Assembly (NCBI GenBank): GCA_020723325.1 | Contig: DYJD01000004.1 | Location: forward strand, 62,001 to 126,000 | From: Desulfosudis oleivorans | GTDB taxonomy: Bacteria > Desulfobacterota > Desulfobacteria > Desulfobacterales > SURF-7 | DNA: 64,000 nucleotides | Reading direction: 5' to 3' | Part shown: in pieces, positions 17,085 through 25,965 of the stretch | Position numbering within the stretch: position 1 is the stretch's first letter | Layout: the number at the start of each line of letters is the position of its first letter | Made by a program: the position numbers and the translations under genes | Notes under the pieces: model-generated | What the model was told of the DNA's origin: nothing | Database searches by the model: none | What the model saw: only the letters and a program-made list of their open reading frames with translations

Positions 17085-17186
17085 TCAGCGACCATATCGA
17101 TTTCTAATCTTTCGTTTAATCTCTTCCCATGATAGTCCCAAAGACTGATTGTTCGCCAGGTTGGCCTTTCGACGAGCCAGTTCATC
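17085..17186 (-). pseudogene. 3' remnant of an addiction-module antitoxin gene
   Basis: On the minus strand the codons just after the family E repeat encode KDELARRKANLANNQ and LSWEEIKRKIRNRYGR followed by a stop at 17087-17085. This matches the C-terminal pattern of the 'putative addiction module component' family (CHP02574-like, ELxRR...SWEEVK). The reading frame upstream of about 17190 is repeat E3, so the 5' part has been lost. No toxin gene is present next to it. Confidence 0.5.
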
Positions 17187-17189
17187 CTT

Positions 17190-17212
17190 GTGGGAGAGGC
17201 TTCCAGCCGCAA
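17190..17212. repeat. family E repeat E3
   Basis: GTGGGAGAGGCTTCCAGCCG matches the inverted orientation of E1. It abuts the broken end of the antitoxin remnant, suggesting the repeat is at a rearrangement junction. Confidence 0.6.
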
Positions 17213-17364
17213 TAAGGCCGAAACAATGACCAAGGCCGGAATTCGATCAAGCAACCCCCCTGGATTTTTTTCCAGGGGAGTATGCTAAAAAAGCTATCGG
17301 TGCAATTCGACGAACCGTATTTTTGCTTTTCAAAATGGGAAAAACTTTATCTTTTTCATGCCTA

Positions 17365-18174
17365 TTAAAACATCGGATGCTCGAAGGAAAGATATACTAG
17401 TCCGCCATACTCTCCCTCCGAAGGCCCAATACCGATCGGCACAGATATTCCCGGCACGATCTGTAAACCTGATTTGAGATTTATCGCGAATCGAATACCA
17501 GGATTGATAAAAAAAGTGCCTTCAGTTGTCCTTTGACCATTAACTGGAGAAATTTCTGTGCTGGTTCCCGCTGCTTCGAGCATCAGATTGAAATTTTCTG
17601 TTGCAAAGTAAATCAGGCTAGCCCCATAGTTGAACCCGCTGACATTCGCCTTTTCTCCTGCAGCATTCTTTGCCCTGGGGGTATAGGTGGCGCCCATGTT
17701 CCAGTGGCTCACAAATTTATCGGAAAGTTCAACACTAAGTGGAATATTGAGTTGATAGCCGGCAGTATCAGTGCCAAGTCCCTTTTGATAATTACCGGTA
17801 GGTAAAATGAGTGAAAGACGAGGTGATAGAGCAATTTTATCCTTCAGGACGGCTTGATAGCGATAGTTCAGCATGATGTCGCCGATACCATTCGTATCAT
17901 TGTCGTGCAGGTATGTCACCGGAATGGTATATGAAAGCTGGTGTGCCTGCGTCGGAACAGGCCACTCCTGAACAAATGTATATTGCCAGTCCTTCGATTT
18001 TTTCATGTACTGAAACGCTGAAATGTGTTGTATCACTCCATCTTCCTGGTTGTAGGCCTCTTCCAGCAGGAATGAATTATCCTGAATTTTTTTTACCTCT
18101 GCCGCGAAAACGATACTGCTTGTGAACATGAATATTGCAAGAATAAAATAATGCAGTTGCTTGTAAAACGTCAT
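17365..18174 (-). CDS. outer-membrane beta-barrel protein (phenol MetA-like)
   Basis: About 269 residues from the ATG at 18174, which is preceded by GGAGGGATAT; a longer frame upstream lacks a ribosome site. Residues 1-25 form a signal peptide ending IVFAAE. The remainder is a series of alternating strands with the SPRLSLILPTGNYQKGLGTD segment typical of the 'transporter / MetA-pathway' barrel family. It ends in SFEHPMF, a C-terminal Phe as in outer-membrane proteins. It is probably a passive channel or structural barrel; its substrate is unknown. Confidence 0.72.
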   Translation of the reverse strand: MTFYKQLHYFILAIFMFTSSIVFAAEVKKIQDNSFLLEEAYNQEDGVIQHISAFQYMKKSKDWQYTFVQEWPVPTQAHQLSYTIPVTYLHDNDTNGIGDIMLNYRYQAVLKDKIALSPRLSLILPTGNYQKGLGTDTAGYQLNIPLSVELSDKFVSHWNMGATYTPRAKNAAGEKANVSGFNYGASLIYFATENFNLMLEAAGTSTEISPVNGQRTTEGTFFINPGIRFAINLKSGLQIVPGISVPIGIGPSEGEYGGLVYLSFEHPMF

Positions 18175-18221
18175 ATATCCCTCCGTTTTTTGTTGTTTGC
18201 TCAGGCATCGAGCTTGGTTTT

Positions 18222-18440
18222 CTATAACGATAGCCATCGCGGCCTGAAAATTGAGTAGTAATTATCAGTCGTCAGTATGCATTGGGTTTCTATCTCCATA
18301 AAACCGCCAAAAACATTTTCCTCATCAACCTGCCCATCCAGAAACGACGCAACCAGACAACGATGCATGGCAATGCCCTGTTGCAGTTCTTGGGCGCTGG
18401 TGTGAAGCGCCTCAATCAAGTCCTTTTTATCCACCGTCAT
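18222..18440 (-). CDS. small hypothetical protein
   Basis: 72 residues from the ATG at 18440, with AAGGGG about 11 nt upstream. The composition is that of a soluble protein (MTVDKKDLIEALHTSAQELQ at the N-terminus). No family is recognised. It sits 48 nt upstream of the barrel gene on the same strand, so the two may be co-transcribed. A TTG start 7 codons earlier is possible. Confidence 0.45.
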   Translation of the reverse strand: MTVDKKDLIEALHTSAQELQQGIAMHRCLVASFLDGQVDEENVFGGFMEIETQCILTTDNYYSIFRPRWLSL

Positions 18441-18489
18441 TAAGATAGTAGCCCCTTGCAATGTTTTATGCTTCTAACTCATAGTCTAT

Positions 18490-18525
18490 AAAAATACCGC
18501 CTTTGGACCATGGCCCAAAGGCGGT
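18490..18525 (-). terminator. rho-independent terminator of dtxR
   Basis: An 11-bp stem ACCGCCTTTGG (18496-18506) pairs with CCAAAGGCGGT (18515-18525) across an 8-nt loop. On the minus strand it is followed by TATTTTT, giving a U-tract for transcripts of the DtxR-type gene. Confidence 0.8.
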
Positions 18526-18604
18526 GTCTGCCGCCGTCATCACGGGTTCAGCACCGCGCGCGGGATCGATCCTGATCGGGCTTAACGATCAAGATCACCC
18601 TTTT

Positions 18605-19216
18605 TCATAATGCCTTTTTTTGGATGTGCCCGCGCTTGGGGGGCATGGGGCTTTCATCGGCTCCGCTTCCTTTGTTGTCGCCCATGCCAAGCATTCCTTT
18701 CTTGGATTTTCCGGCTGAACTGCCTTCCGGCATCCTGATTCTTTGCGAAACACGCGCCGCCCGCCGTTGATGGTCTTCAAACCGGTGAAGCAGGCTTTCA
18801 CCGGTGTGGGGGCTGGACTGGATGAACGCCATGAAGCTGGTAAGGCGGTCCAGGGTGGCGGAACTGAGGGCGTGTTCCATCTTGCAGGCTTCCGCGTCTG
18901 CGGTTTGAAATTCGATTTTCAGAATTTCGGTTAAAAATTCACGCAAGATCTGATGCCGGCGTCGCATTTCCTTCCCGATGACCGCTCCGTCCTGGGTCAG
19001 TTCCACGTATTCGTATTTTTCATAGTTCACCAGCCCCCTGTCGTTCAAGCTCTTCAGCATGCTGGAGACCGTAGGCATCTTGACGTCCATTTTTTGGGCG
19101 ATATCCTTTACGCGGACGACACGTTTATCCCTATCCAGGTCAAAAATGGCCTCCAGGTAGTCCTCCATGACGGAAGTCAGGGACTTTTCAGTCTGATTAT
19201 CGCGGGTGTTGGTCAT
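18605..19216 (-). CDS. DtxR/MntR-family metal-dependent repressor
   Basis: 203 residues. The N-terminal winged helix has the family pattern DYLEAIF ... KDIAQKMDVKMPTVSSML (residues about 39-57). The dimer/metal-binding region includes GKEMRRRHQILREFL and EACKMEHALS, which carry the usual Glu/His/Cys-type ligands. The C-terminal 50 residues are a charged tail in place of the SH3-like domain. It is divergent from the efflux operon across a shared promoter region and is the likely metal-responsive regulator of that operon. A truncated copy exists at 30123. Confidence 0.88.
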   Translation of the reverse strand: MTNTRDNQTEKSLTSVMEDYLEAIFDLDRDKRVVRVKDIAQKMDVKMPTVSSMLKSLNDRGLVNYEKYEYVELTQDGAVIGKEMRRRHQILREFLTEILKIEFQTADAEACKMEHALSSATLDRLTSFMAFIQSSPHTGESLLHRFEDHQRRAARVSQRIRMPEGSSAGKSKKGMLGMGDNKGSGADESPMPPKRGHIQKKAL

Positions 19217-19260
19217 CTGATCAGTATTTCCTTTGTTAGATGCTTAAAACTTATTTTTAT

Positions 19261-19332
19261 CCCTCTAATAATCTTTCTGTACGCTCATTGTCAAGTTTTT
19301 TTCTTGACGCTTTTTGCGGAAACATGTTAGAT
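19261..19332. promoter_or_regulatory. divergent promoters of dtxR and efflux operon
   Basis: Plus strand: TTGACG (19304-19309), a 17-nt spacer and TTAGAT (19327-19332). Minus strand: TTGACA (19294-19289) and TATTAG or TTATTA 17-18 nt on. The two -35 boxes form the inverted repeat GTCAAG-N7-CTTGAC (19290-19308). The plus-strand pair is conserved exactly in the second copy. TTAGATGTCCCTAA (19327-19340) is a possible DtxR-type half-palindrome. Confidence 0.65.
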
Positions 19333-19467
19333 GTCCCTAAACTTTTCCATGCCGAAGCATGGATATATTCGCAGGAGGCTATAAGAATTTTGCGGACTGC
19401 TACTATAGTCCTGCTGGTCTTGTTTAATCAGGCGGATATTGAAACTCGAAGGCTGTTGAGGCATTTT

Positions 19468-19887
19468 ATGTTTATCCATTCAAAAAAGAAAATAAAACTT
19501 TTAATAATTAATTCTATTCTCATTATCTCTGTTACCACCTCAATGCTTATTTCTCTTTGTATTAATCAGAACCGAGACGCGCATTGGAAGCTTAAATTCG
19601 GGGATAACTGCATCGGATGTCAGACACATGAAACCGATTTTTGCCGACTGTCGGAAAGAAATGGGGATACGGGTGCGTGTCTCGATATTCCATTGGTTAT
19701 AGCAAGCAAAGAGCCCGAGGATGTTCGTTTTTATCAAGAGCCATCCCTTTCCACCAATAAGGCAATAAATAATCCGGTGTCAATTTCCGCATCAACCTTG
19801 GTGTCCTGTAAAAAAGCCGAATCGGACAACCTGTTTTCATCATTTTTCCAACCTTCCGTACTTCGCTCCATTATTCTCCTCATTTGA
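19468..19887 (+). CDS. small exported Cys protein upstream of outer-membrane factor, copy 1
   Basis: 139 residues from the ATG at 19468, chosen because GAGG sits 6 nt upstream in both copies and the N-terminus is a good signal peptide (KKKIKLLIIN then a hydrophobic stretch). The mature part has NCIGCQTH, further Cys residues and a CLDIPLVIAS motif. It ends with a conserved FFQPSVLRSIILLI. Small proteins with a Cys-DIP motif often precede Czc/Cus-type genes (CzcI-like position); metal binding or sensing in the periplasm is inferred. No enzyme fold is recognised. Confidence 0.6.
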   Translation: MFIHSKKKIKLLIINSILIISVTTSMLISLCINQNRDAHWKLKFGDNCIGCQTHETDFCRLSERNGDTGACLDIPLVIASKEPEDVRFYQEPSLSTNKAINNPVSISASTLVSCKKAESDNLFSSFFQPSVLRSIILLI

Positions 19888-20076
19888 TTTGTTGCTTCCC
19901 TCTTTGAATTTTTAAGAATCGGAACTTGCCTACTGCGGTAACGCCGATTCGTATCAATGCGTCTTAAAAACGTTTAAGGCCTCATACTCATCCGCTATTT
20001 TAGGGGCCGGCACACTGGATTTTGCGGAGTGTGCGGTGAATTTATTTGAAAATTAGTCGTCAAACAGGAGTATTTT

Positions 20077-21408
20077 ATGATTGGAAGCATACGCTTATCC
20101 GTTGGTTGTGCAATGATATTATTGTTTTTTTCAGGGACCGGATTTCCCTCTGAGTCTTCTGAAACACCGCGCCGGTCGGGAACAGCAGCAGTTACGGATC
20201 AACCCGGCAAATCCAATGGCGATCCGACCAGCGCCATCACATTGAAGCAAGCCCTGGCATTGGGCCTTTTGCAGAATCCCGAGTTGGCAGCATCTTTTTG
20301 GGAGGTGCGTGCGGCGGAAGCCCGTCTCATACAAGAAGGATTGTTGCCCAATCCTGAAATCGAAGCATCCCTGGAAAATTTCGGCGGCAGCAAGGACCTG
20401 TCGGGATTTGACGGCGCGGAAACCACCATTCAAATCAAACAGAAGATCGAACTCGGCGGAAAACGCGAAAAAAGAAAACAAGTCGCGGCCTTGGGTAAGG
20501 ATATCGCCCATTGGGACTATGAAAGCAAACGGCTGGATGTGGTCGCCGACATATCCAAATCATTCTGGGATGTGCTGGCCGCCCAGGAAAAATATGCCGT
20601 CGCCGGGGAAATCAAAATGGTGACCGAGGATGCCTATAACCTGGTGGCTGAGCGCGTCAAGGCGGGAAAAGCGCCGCCTTTGGAGGAAATCCAATCCAAG
20701 GTGACGGTAACAAAAATCCGGATCGAATTTGAGCAGACCAAACGCGCCCTTGAAACCACCCGGAAAAAACTGGCCGCGACCTGGGGAAGTCCGCGGCCGG
20801 TATTTGAAAAAGTGGTTGCCGATATGGACCTGCTTGCTCCGCCGCCGTCCCTTGAGAATTCCGAGGCGTATTTATCCCAAAACCCGGATTTGGCAAGATG
20901 GGATACGGAAATGGGAAAAAACCGGGCGCTGGTCAAGCTGGCGGACGCGGAGGGCGTTCCGGATCTGACAGCGGGCGCCGGAACGCGCTACTTTAGTGAA
21001 TCCAATGATGTGGCGTTTGTCATGAATCTATCGGTTCCGATCCCGCTATTCAACCGGAACCAGGGTGGAATAAAGGAAGCGAGCTTCAATCTCGTCCGGG
21101 CGCGTGAAAGCAGGAAGGCTGCCGTGCTGACAGCGAAAAAAAACCTGGACCAGGCCTATCAGGATTTATCCGCTTCCTACTTGACCGCCGATGCACTCAA
21201 TAAGGTCGCGATACCGGCGGCTGAGAGCGCTTTTTCAGCCGCCCTGGAAGGATACCGGGAAGGCAAGCTGGGCTATCTTTCGGTTCTGGAAACCCAACGA
21301 ACTTTTTTTGAAGTTAAATATCAATATGTCACAGCGATTGTCGATTATCATAAATCAAAAGCGGATTTCGAACGCCTGGTCGGGCAAAATCCAACCGACA
21401 ACCAATAA
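20077..21408 (+). CDS. TolC-family outer-membrane factor of heavy-metal RND efflux, copy 1
   Basis: 443 residues with a signal peptide and two outer-membrane efflux repeats (for example LKQALALGLLQNPELAASF at the N-terminus and LGYLSVLETQRTFFEVKYQY near the C-terminus), matching CzcC/CusC proteins. It forms the trimeric outer-membrane exit duct. GGAG lies 6 nt before the ATG. The adaptor gene starts 18 nt downstream. It is closely similar along its length to the copy at 31187; differences are concentrated near residues 30-45 and in the middle. Confidence 0.88.
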   Translation: MIGSIRLSVGCAMILLFFSGTGFPSESSETPRRSGTAAVTDQPGKSNGDPTSAITLKQALALGLLQNPELAASFWEVRAAEARLIQEGLLPNPEIEASLENFGGSKDLSGFDGAETTIQIKQKIELGGKREKRKQVAALGKDIAHWDYESKRLDVVADISKSFWDVLAAQEKYAVAGEIKMVTEDAYNLVAERVKAGKAPPLEEIQSKVTVTKIRIEFEQTKRALETTRKKLAATWGSPRPVFEKVVADMDLLAPPPSLENSEAYLSQNPDLARWDTEMGKNRALVKLADAEGVPDLTAGAGTRYFSESNDVAFVMNLSVPIPLFNRNQGGIKEASFNLVRARESRKAAVLTAKKNLDQAYQDLSASYLTADALNKVAIPAAESAFSAALEGYREGKLGYLSVLETQRTFFEVKYQYVTAIVDYHKSKADFERLVGQNPTDNQ

Positions 21409-21426
21409 GATATAGGAGAGTAATAT

Positions 21427-22821
21427 ATGAAAGCGAAAAGATTTTTTATTATGATGGTTGCATGCGTGATCTTTATCGTCGGCGGTTTCATTGCCTGGCA
21501 TCAGCAGGCTGATTCCTCCACCCAAAATACGGCAAAGGAACCGGTGGTGGAAATGGGTGAAAAAGGCCATGCCCATGGCGAGCAAAAGGAGCAGGAAGAC
21601 CATGATCATGATTCCAAGCCCGATGGAAAAAAGGAAATATCCGATCTTGATCGTGGCATGGATGAAATCTGGTCGGCGACCTGTGAGCATAAGGTGCTGC
21701 ATTACACGTGCGATGAGTGCCGGTATGAACTGGGAGTGGTTAAATTGTCCGATAAGATTTTTTCAAAGGAAAGCCGGTCCGGTATCGTTTCAACCGCCAT
21801 GCCGGCCGAGCGCCGAATGGGCAAGCCCTTATCCCTCACCGGCGAAGTCGTCACCGATGATTTGAATTCCGTCCGGGTTTCAAGCGTTGTGCCTGGAGCG
21901 ATACGCAAAATCAAGGTCGACATCGGCAGCCGGGTATCAAAAGGGGATGTTCTTTTTGAACTTGATAGCACGGAAGCGGCGGAAGCAAAGGCCGATTATC
22001 TGAAAAAAGCAGCCACCTTGAATCTGGCTGTCAAAACAGCCGAACGCGAAGCCAGCCTGTTTGCCAAAAAAATATCCGCTGAAGTGGAAGTAATGGAAGC
22101 GAGGAACAAGCGGATTGAGGCTGAAATCGAGCTGGCCGGCGCCCGCTCCCGGCTTGCGCGCATGGGAATCCCTGAAAAGGAGATTGCAATGCTCAGCTCA
22201 GGAAATGCTGCCGCCATTAACGGCATCCTGCCGGTATATGCGACCATTGACGGCATGGTGCTCGAGCGCATAGCAAGCCCCGGCGAGCAGGTGGAGGCGG
22301 GTCGAACAATAATGCTGATATCGAATATTTCGAAGGTGTGGATCCGGGCGGATATCCGGGAAACCGATTCGGCCTTGCTGGCGCTGCATAACAGCCGGAT
22401 TCCCTGTGAAGTGATGGTGCCGGGCGTGGACGGCAAGACTTATCCGGGCATTCTTGAGGCTATATCGGGAAAGATGGATGAAGCCACCCGGACCATTCGG
22501 GCCCGCATCAGCACGGCAAATTCCGATGGGCGCTTGAGACCCGGTATGTTCGTCAATGTTGTCGTGATGACCCAAGGCCCTGCCGTTGCTTTGACGGTTC
22601 CGGATGCGGCGCTTCTCACCGATGAGGGACGCGATTTTGTGTTTGTTCACAAGGAAGGCGATTACTGGATCAGGCGCCCGGTGGTCGCCGGCGCCTCCTT
22701 TGATGGCTATACCGAGATCAAACAGGGTCTTGACAGGGAGCGGATGATAATCGCCGACGGTTCATTCCTTTTGAAATCGGACGTTCTCAGGGCGAAAATG
22801 GGCGCGGGCTGCGCGGAATAG
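21427..22821 (+). CDS. RND periplasmic adaptor (CusB/CzcB-type) with metal-binding N-terminus
   Basis: 464 residues. A membrane anchor (about 5-24) is followed by a His-rich stretch (HAHGEQKEQEDHDHD, residues 48-62). Then comes a Cys motif CEHKVLHYTCDECRYELGVV (Cys86, Cys95, Cys98) known from some heavy-metal adaptor proteins. Lipoyl/barrel-sandwich and membrane-proximal domains follow (PGAIRKIKVDIGSRVSKGDV, YATIDGMVLERIASPGEQV). It links the inner-membrane pump to the outer-membrane factor and probably binds the exported metal. It starts 18 nt after the outer-membrane factor and ends 8 nt before the pump gene. Confidence 0.88.
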   Translation: MKAKRFFIMMVACVIFIVGGFIAWHQQADSSTQNTAKEPVVEMGEKGHAHGEQKEQEDHDHDSKPDGKKEISDLDRGMDEIWSATCEHKVLHYTCDECRYELGVVKLSDKIFSKESRSGIVSTAMPAERRMGKPLSLTGEVVTDDLNSVRVSSVVPGAIRKIKVDIGSRVSKGDVLFELDSTEAAEAKADYLKKAATLNLAVKTAEREASLFAKKISAEVEVMEARNKRIEAEIELAGARSRLARMGIPEKEIAMLSSGNAAAINGILPVYATIDGMVLERIASPGEQVEAGRTIMLISNISKVWIRADIRETDSALLALHNSRIPCEVMVPGVDGKTYPGILEAISGKMDEATRTIRARISTANSDGRLRPGMFVNVVVMTQGPAVALTVPDAALLTDEGRDFVFVHKEGDYWIRRPVVAGASFDGYTEIKQGLDRERMIIADGSFLLKSDVLRAKMGAGCAE

Positions 22822-22829
22822 GAGTAGGA

Positions 22830-25800
22830 ATGAATAAAGCAATCGAGTTGATTCTCAGGTTCCGGTTTTTGGTCTTGGTCCTGACCGGTTTGGCGATACT
22901 GGGAGGAGTACTTGCCTGGATGCGGCTTCCCATCGATGCGTTTCCGGATGTGACCAATGTCCAGGTGATGGTGCTCTCGGAAGCGGCCGGGCTGTCGGGC
23001 GCCGATATTGAACAACAGGTGACGTATCCCATTGAACAGCAGATGGGCGGGGTTCCCGGCGTTGTATCCGTACGTTCCCTCTCAAAGGCCGGACTATCCC
23101 AGGTGGTGGTGATTTTTGAGGACGACACGGATATTTATTTCGCCAGGCAGCAGGTGTTTGAGCGGATTCAGGCGGCCCTGCCCAATCTTCCTTCCGGTGT
23201 CGCGCCGGAACTCGGCCCCATCAGCACCGGCCTTGGAGAAATATTTCAATACACGCTGGAAAGCGAGCGCCTGTCGCCTATGGAGCTTCGCGCCCTCCAG
23301 GATTTTTTGATATCGCCCCAGCTTAAACCCCTCAAGGGGGTCAACGAGGTCAACAGCTTCGGCGGTTTTGTCCGCCAATACCAAGTGCTGGTAAATCCGG
23401 ACGCCTTGCTCAAGTACCATCTGACTCTGCGGGATGTGGTTGAGGCCGTCGAGAAAAACAACGCCAATGCCGCGGGCGGATTTATCATGCGTGGATGGGA
23501 GCAGACCTATATCAGAGGGCTCGGCCTGCTGAACGATCAGAACGACATTTCCAATATCGTGATCAAGGCCCATGACGGCGTTCCGGTTCATATTCAGGAT
23601 GTGGCCGAGGTGACGACAGGTCCCCAGCCCCGGCAGGGTGCGGTGACGCGGGACGGCAAGGGGGAAGCGGTGGCCGGCATGGTCATCATGCTCAGGGGCG
23701 AAAATTCCAAGGAGGTGGTGGCCAGGGTGAAGGCCGCGGTTCCGAAAATTGAAAACAGCCTGCCGCAAGGGGTCCGGATGAATGTTTTTTACGACCGGAC
23801 GGCCCTGATCCGGGCCTGTATCAAAACCGTAATGGACGCGTTGATGGAGGGCGGTGTTTTTGTCATTCTGGTGTTGTTTCTTTTTGTGGCCGAGCTGCGC
23901 ACCGCCTTGATCGTCGTGGCATCGCTGCCCATCACCTTTCTGGCCACTTTTATCGTCATGGGCTGGACGGGCATCAGCGCCAATCTCATGAGCCTCGGGG
24001 GGCTCGCTTTTTCAGTGGGCATGGTGGTGGATGCCTCCATTGTCATTGTCGAAAATATCCGGCGGCATTTTGCCCATCGCCCGGACTCACAGTTGCGGAG
24101 GCAGATTGTCGTTGCGGCTGTGTGCGAGGTCGCGCGGCCGGTCTCGTTTTCCATATTGATCATCGTGATTGTGCTGGTGCCCTTGTTCACCCTTCAGGGG
24201 ATCGAGGGAAAAATGTTCCTGCCGCTGACGCTGACCATGATTTTCGCCATTCTGGTTTCATTGATAACGGCATTGACGATCGTGCCGGTCTTCTCGGAAA
24301 TGATATTGCCGCAACAAAAGGAGAAGGAGTTTAAACTAATCCGCAAATTCCATAATGGCTATCTGCGGTTTCTGGCAAAGGCGCGCAAGCAAATGTGGCT
24401 GACCATCGGCGTATCATGCCTTGGTATTATTGCGGCGGTCGGGCTGATTCCCCGCATCGGCACGGAATTTATTCCCAACCTGGATGAGGGCGCCATTGCC
24501 GTCAATGTCGTGCGTCTGCCGAATGCGTCATTGGACGGTTCACGGGATGTGGCGACCTTTATGGAAAAACTGCTGCTGGCGACTTTTCCGGAAGTCGAAA
24601 CCGTGGTGAGCAAGACCGGCCGCGCTGAAATTTCCGAAGATCCCATGGGGCCTGAGCAGACCGATGTCTTCATTATGCTCAAACCCGTCAGCCTGTGGAA
24701 AACCGGCAGAAGCAAGGCGGACCTTATTGATGCAATAAACAAGGAACTCGCGGTCATCCCCGGCATCCGCCTTTCGTTTTCACAACCCATCGCCCTGCGG
24801 GTGAATGAATTGATTTCCGGTGTAAAAAGTGATCTGGCGGTAAAGGTTTTTGGGCCGGATCTGGAGGAATTGAAAGCCTTTTCAGACCGCATTGCCGCAA
24901 AACTGGGCGCCATTCCCGGAGCCCAGGACGTGAAGGTGGAACAGGTGTCCGGCATGGAACAGATCGAGATCACCTATAACCGAAAGGAGATGGCCCGTTT
25001 TGGAATCAACGTGGCGGAGGTCAACTATGTCATCGAAACCGCGCTGGCCGGACGCGAGGCCACCCGGGTGGTTGATGGCCAGATGCGGGTGGCCGTCGTG
25101 GTCAAGTTTCCGGATCATTTTCGGAATAGCATTGCCGCCCTGGAAGGAATTATGCTTAGCGGCGCCGGCGGGGAGCGTGTTCCCCTGCAAAGAGTGGCAA
25201 AGATAGCGGTTGTTGAGGGACCGGCCCAGATCACGCGCGAAAAGGGAATGCGCCGGGTCGCGGCCGAGGTCAATATCCGGGGCCGCGATCTGGGCGGTTT
25301 TGTAGCGCAAGCCCGGGAAGCGCTAGCCGAAATCGAAAAGGAACTGCCGCCCGGATATTTTCTGGAATACGGGGGCCAGTTTGAAAACCAGCAGCGGGCC
25401 ATGCAACGGCTATCCGTGGTGGTCCCCGTCGCACTGTTGTTGATCCTGCTGTTCCTATACCTCGCGCTCGGGTCCATCCGGGATTCACTGCTGGTTATAT
25501 TAAATCTGCCTTTTGCCCTGGTGGGCGGAATTTTCGCCATCTGGGCTTTCGGCATACACCTGTCCGTGTCGGCCGCTGTTTCTTTTATAGTCCTGCTGGG
25601 AATCGCGGTCCAGAACGGTGTCGTACTCATGGCGTTTTTCCGGCAGCTCCGGCAAAACGGCAAAAATGTCGCTGAAACAGTTCATATGGGGTGCGATTTG
25701 CGTTTCAGGCCGCTGATGATGACGGCCCTGACCAGCTTTATCGGCCATCTTCCCATGCTCTATGCCACGGGCGCGGGTGCGGATATCCAAAAACCGCTGG

Positions 25801-25952
25801 CGGTGGTGGTCATGGGCGGGCTGATAACCTCGACCATTCTGACCCTTGTTGTCCTACCGACCATTTATGAATGGCTGGAAACAAGGCGTGAAGCACTTAT
25901 TTCAGGAGACGAAAACGGAAACAAGTTGATTGCTTTTCGCGCAAAGGGTTAA
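22830..25952 (+). CDS. heavy-metal RND pump (CusA/CzcA-type), first system
   Basis: 1040 residues, full RND length with 12 membrane segments and two porter loops. Family marks: LPIDAFPDVTNVQV after TM1, and in TM4 GGLAFSVGMVVDASIVIVEN with Asp401 and Glu408. The motif follows the CusA style (VDAxxVxxEN) rather than the DFGxxxDG of CzcA, so Cu/Ag or an uncharacterised metal is more likely than Zn/Co/Cd (inference). GGAGTAGGA precedes the ATG. It extrudes periplasmic or cytoplasmic metal ions in exchange for protons. Confidence 0.9.
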   Translation: MNKAIELILRFRFLVLVLTGLAILGGVLAWMRLPIDAFPDVTNVQVMVLSEAAGLSGADIEQQVTYPIEQQMGGVPGVVSVRSLSKAGLSQVVVIFEDDTDIYFARQQVFERIQAALPNLPSGVAPELGPISTGLGEIFQYTLESERLSPMELRALQDFLISPQLKPLKGVNEVNSFGGFVRQYQVLVNPDALLKYHLTLRDVVEAVEKNNANAAGGFIMRGWEQTYIRGLGLLNDQNDISNIVIKAHDGVPVHIQDVAEVTTGPQPRQGAVTRDGKGEAVAGMVIMLRGENSKEVVARVKAAVPKIENSLPQGVRMNVFYDRTALIRACIKTVMDALMEGGVFVILVLFLFVAELRTALIVVASLPITFLATFIVMGWTGISANLMSLGGLAFSVGMVVDASIVIVENIRRHFAHRPDSQLRRQIVVAAVCEVARPVSFSILIIVIVLVPLFTLQGIEGKMFLPLTLTMIFAILVSLITALTIVPVFSEMILPQQKEKEFKLIRKFHNGYLRFLAKARKQMWLTIGVSCLGIIAAVGLIPRIGTEFIPNLDEGAIAVNVVRLPNASLDGSRDVATFMEKLLLATFPEVETVVSKTGRAEISEDPMGPEQTDVFIMLKPVSLWKTGRSKADLIDAINKELAVIPGIRLSFSQPIALRVNELISGVKSDLAVKVFGPDLEELKAFSDRIAAKLGAIPGAQDVKVEQVSGMEQIEITYNRKEMARFGINVAEVNYVIETALAGREATRVVDGQMRVAVVVKFPDHFRNSIAALEGIMLSGAGGERVPLQRVAKIAVVEGPAQITREKGMRRVAAEVNIRGRDLGGFVAQAREALAEIEKELPPGYFLEYGGQFENQQRAMQRLSVVVPVALLLILLFLYLALGSIRDSLLVILNLPFALVGGIFAIWAFGIHLSVSAAVSFIVLLGIAVQNGVVLMAFFRQLRQNGKNVAETVHMGCDLRFRPLMMTALTSFIGHLPMLYATGAGADIQKPLAVVVMGGLITSTILTLVVLPTIYEWLETRREALISGDENGNKLIAFRAKG

Positions 25953-25965
25953 TTAGGAAAAGGTA

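Larger units (their letters stand above)
19013..21403 (+). repeat. duplicated block, copy 1
   Basis: From the interior of the DtxR-type gene through its promoter region, the small Cys protein gene and the outer-membrane factor gene, this 2.4-kb block is closely similar to 30126-32556. The left edge of similarity is sharp at GTATTTTTCATAG (19013); the right edge is at the end of the outer-membrane factor gene. Confidence 0.85.

Noticed and set aside
19290-19308. GTCAAG-N7-CTTGAC as a specific operator
   Set aside because: It is explained by the two divergent -35 boxes; a regulator site may overlap it, but the symmetry alone is not evidence.
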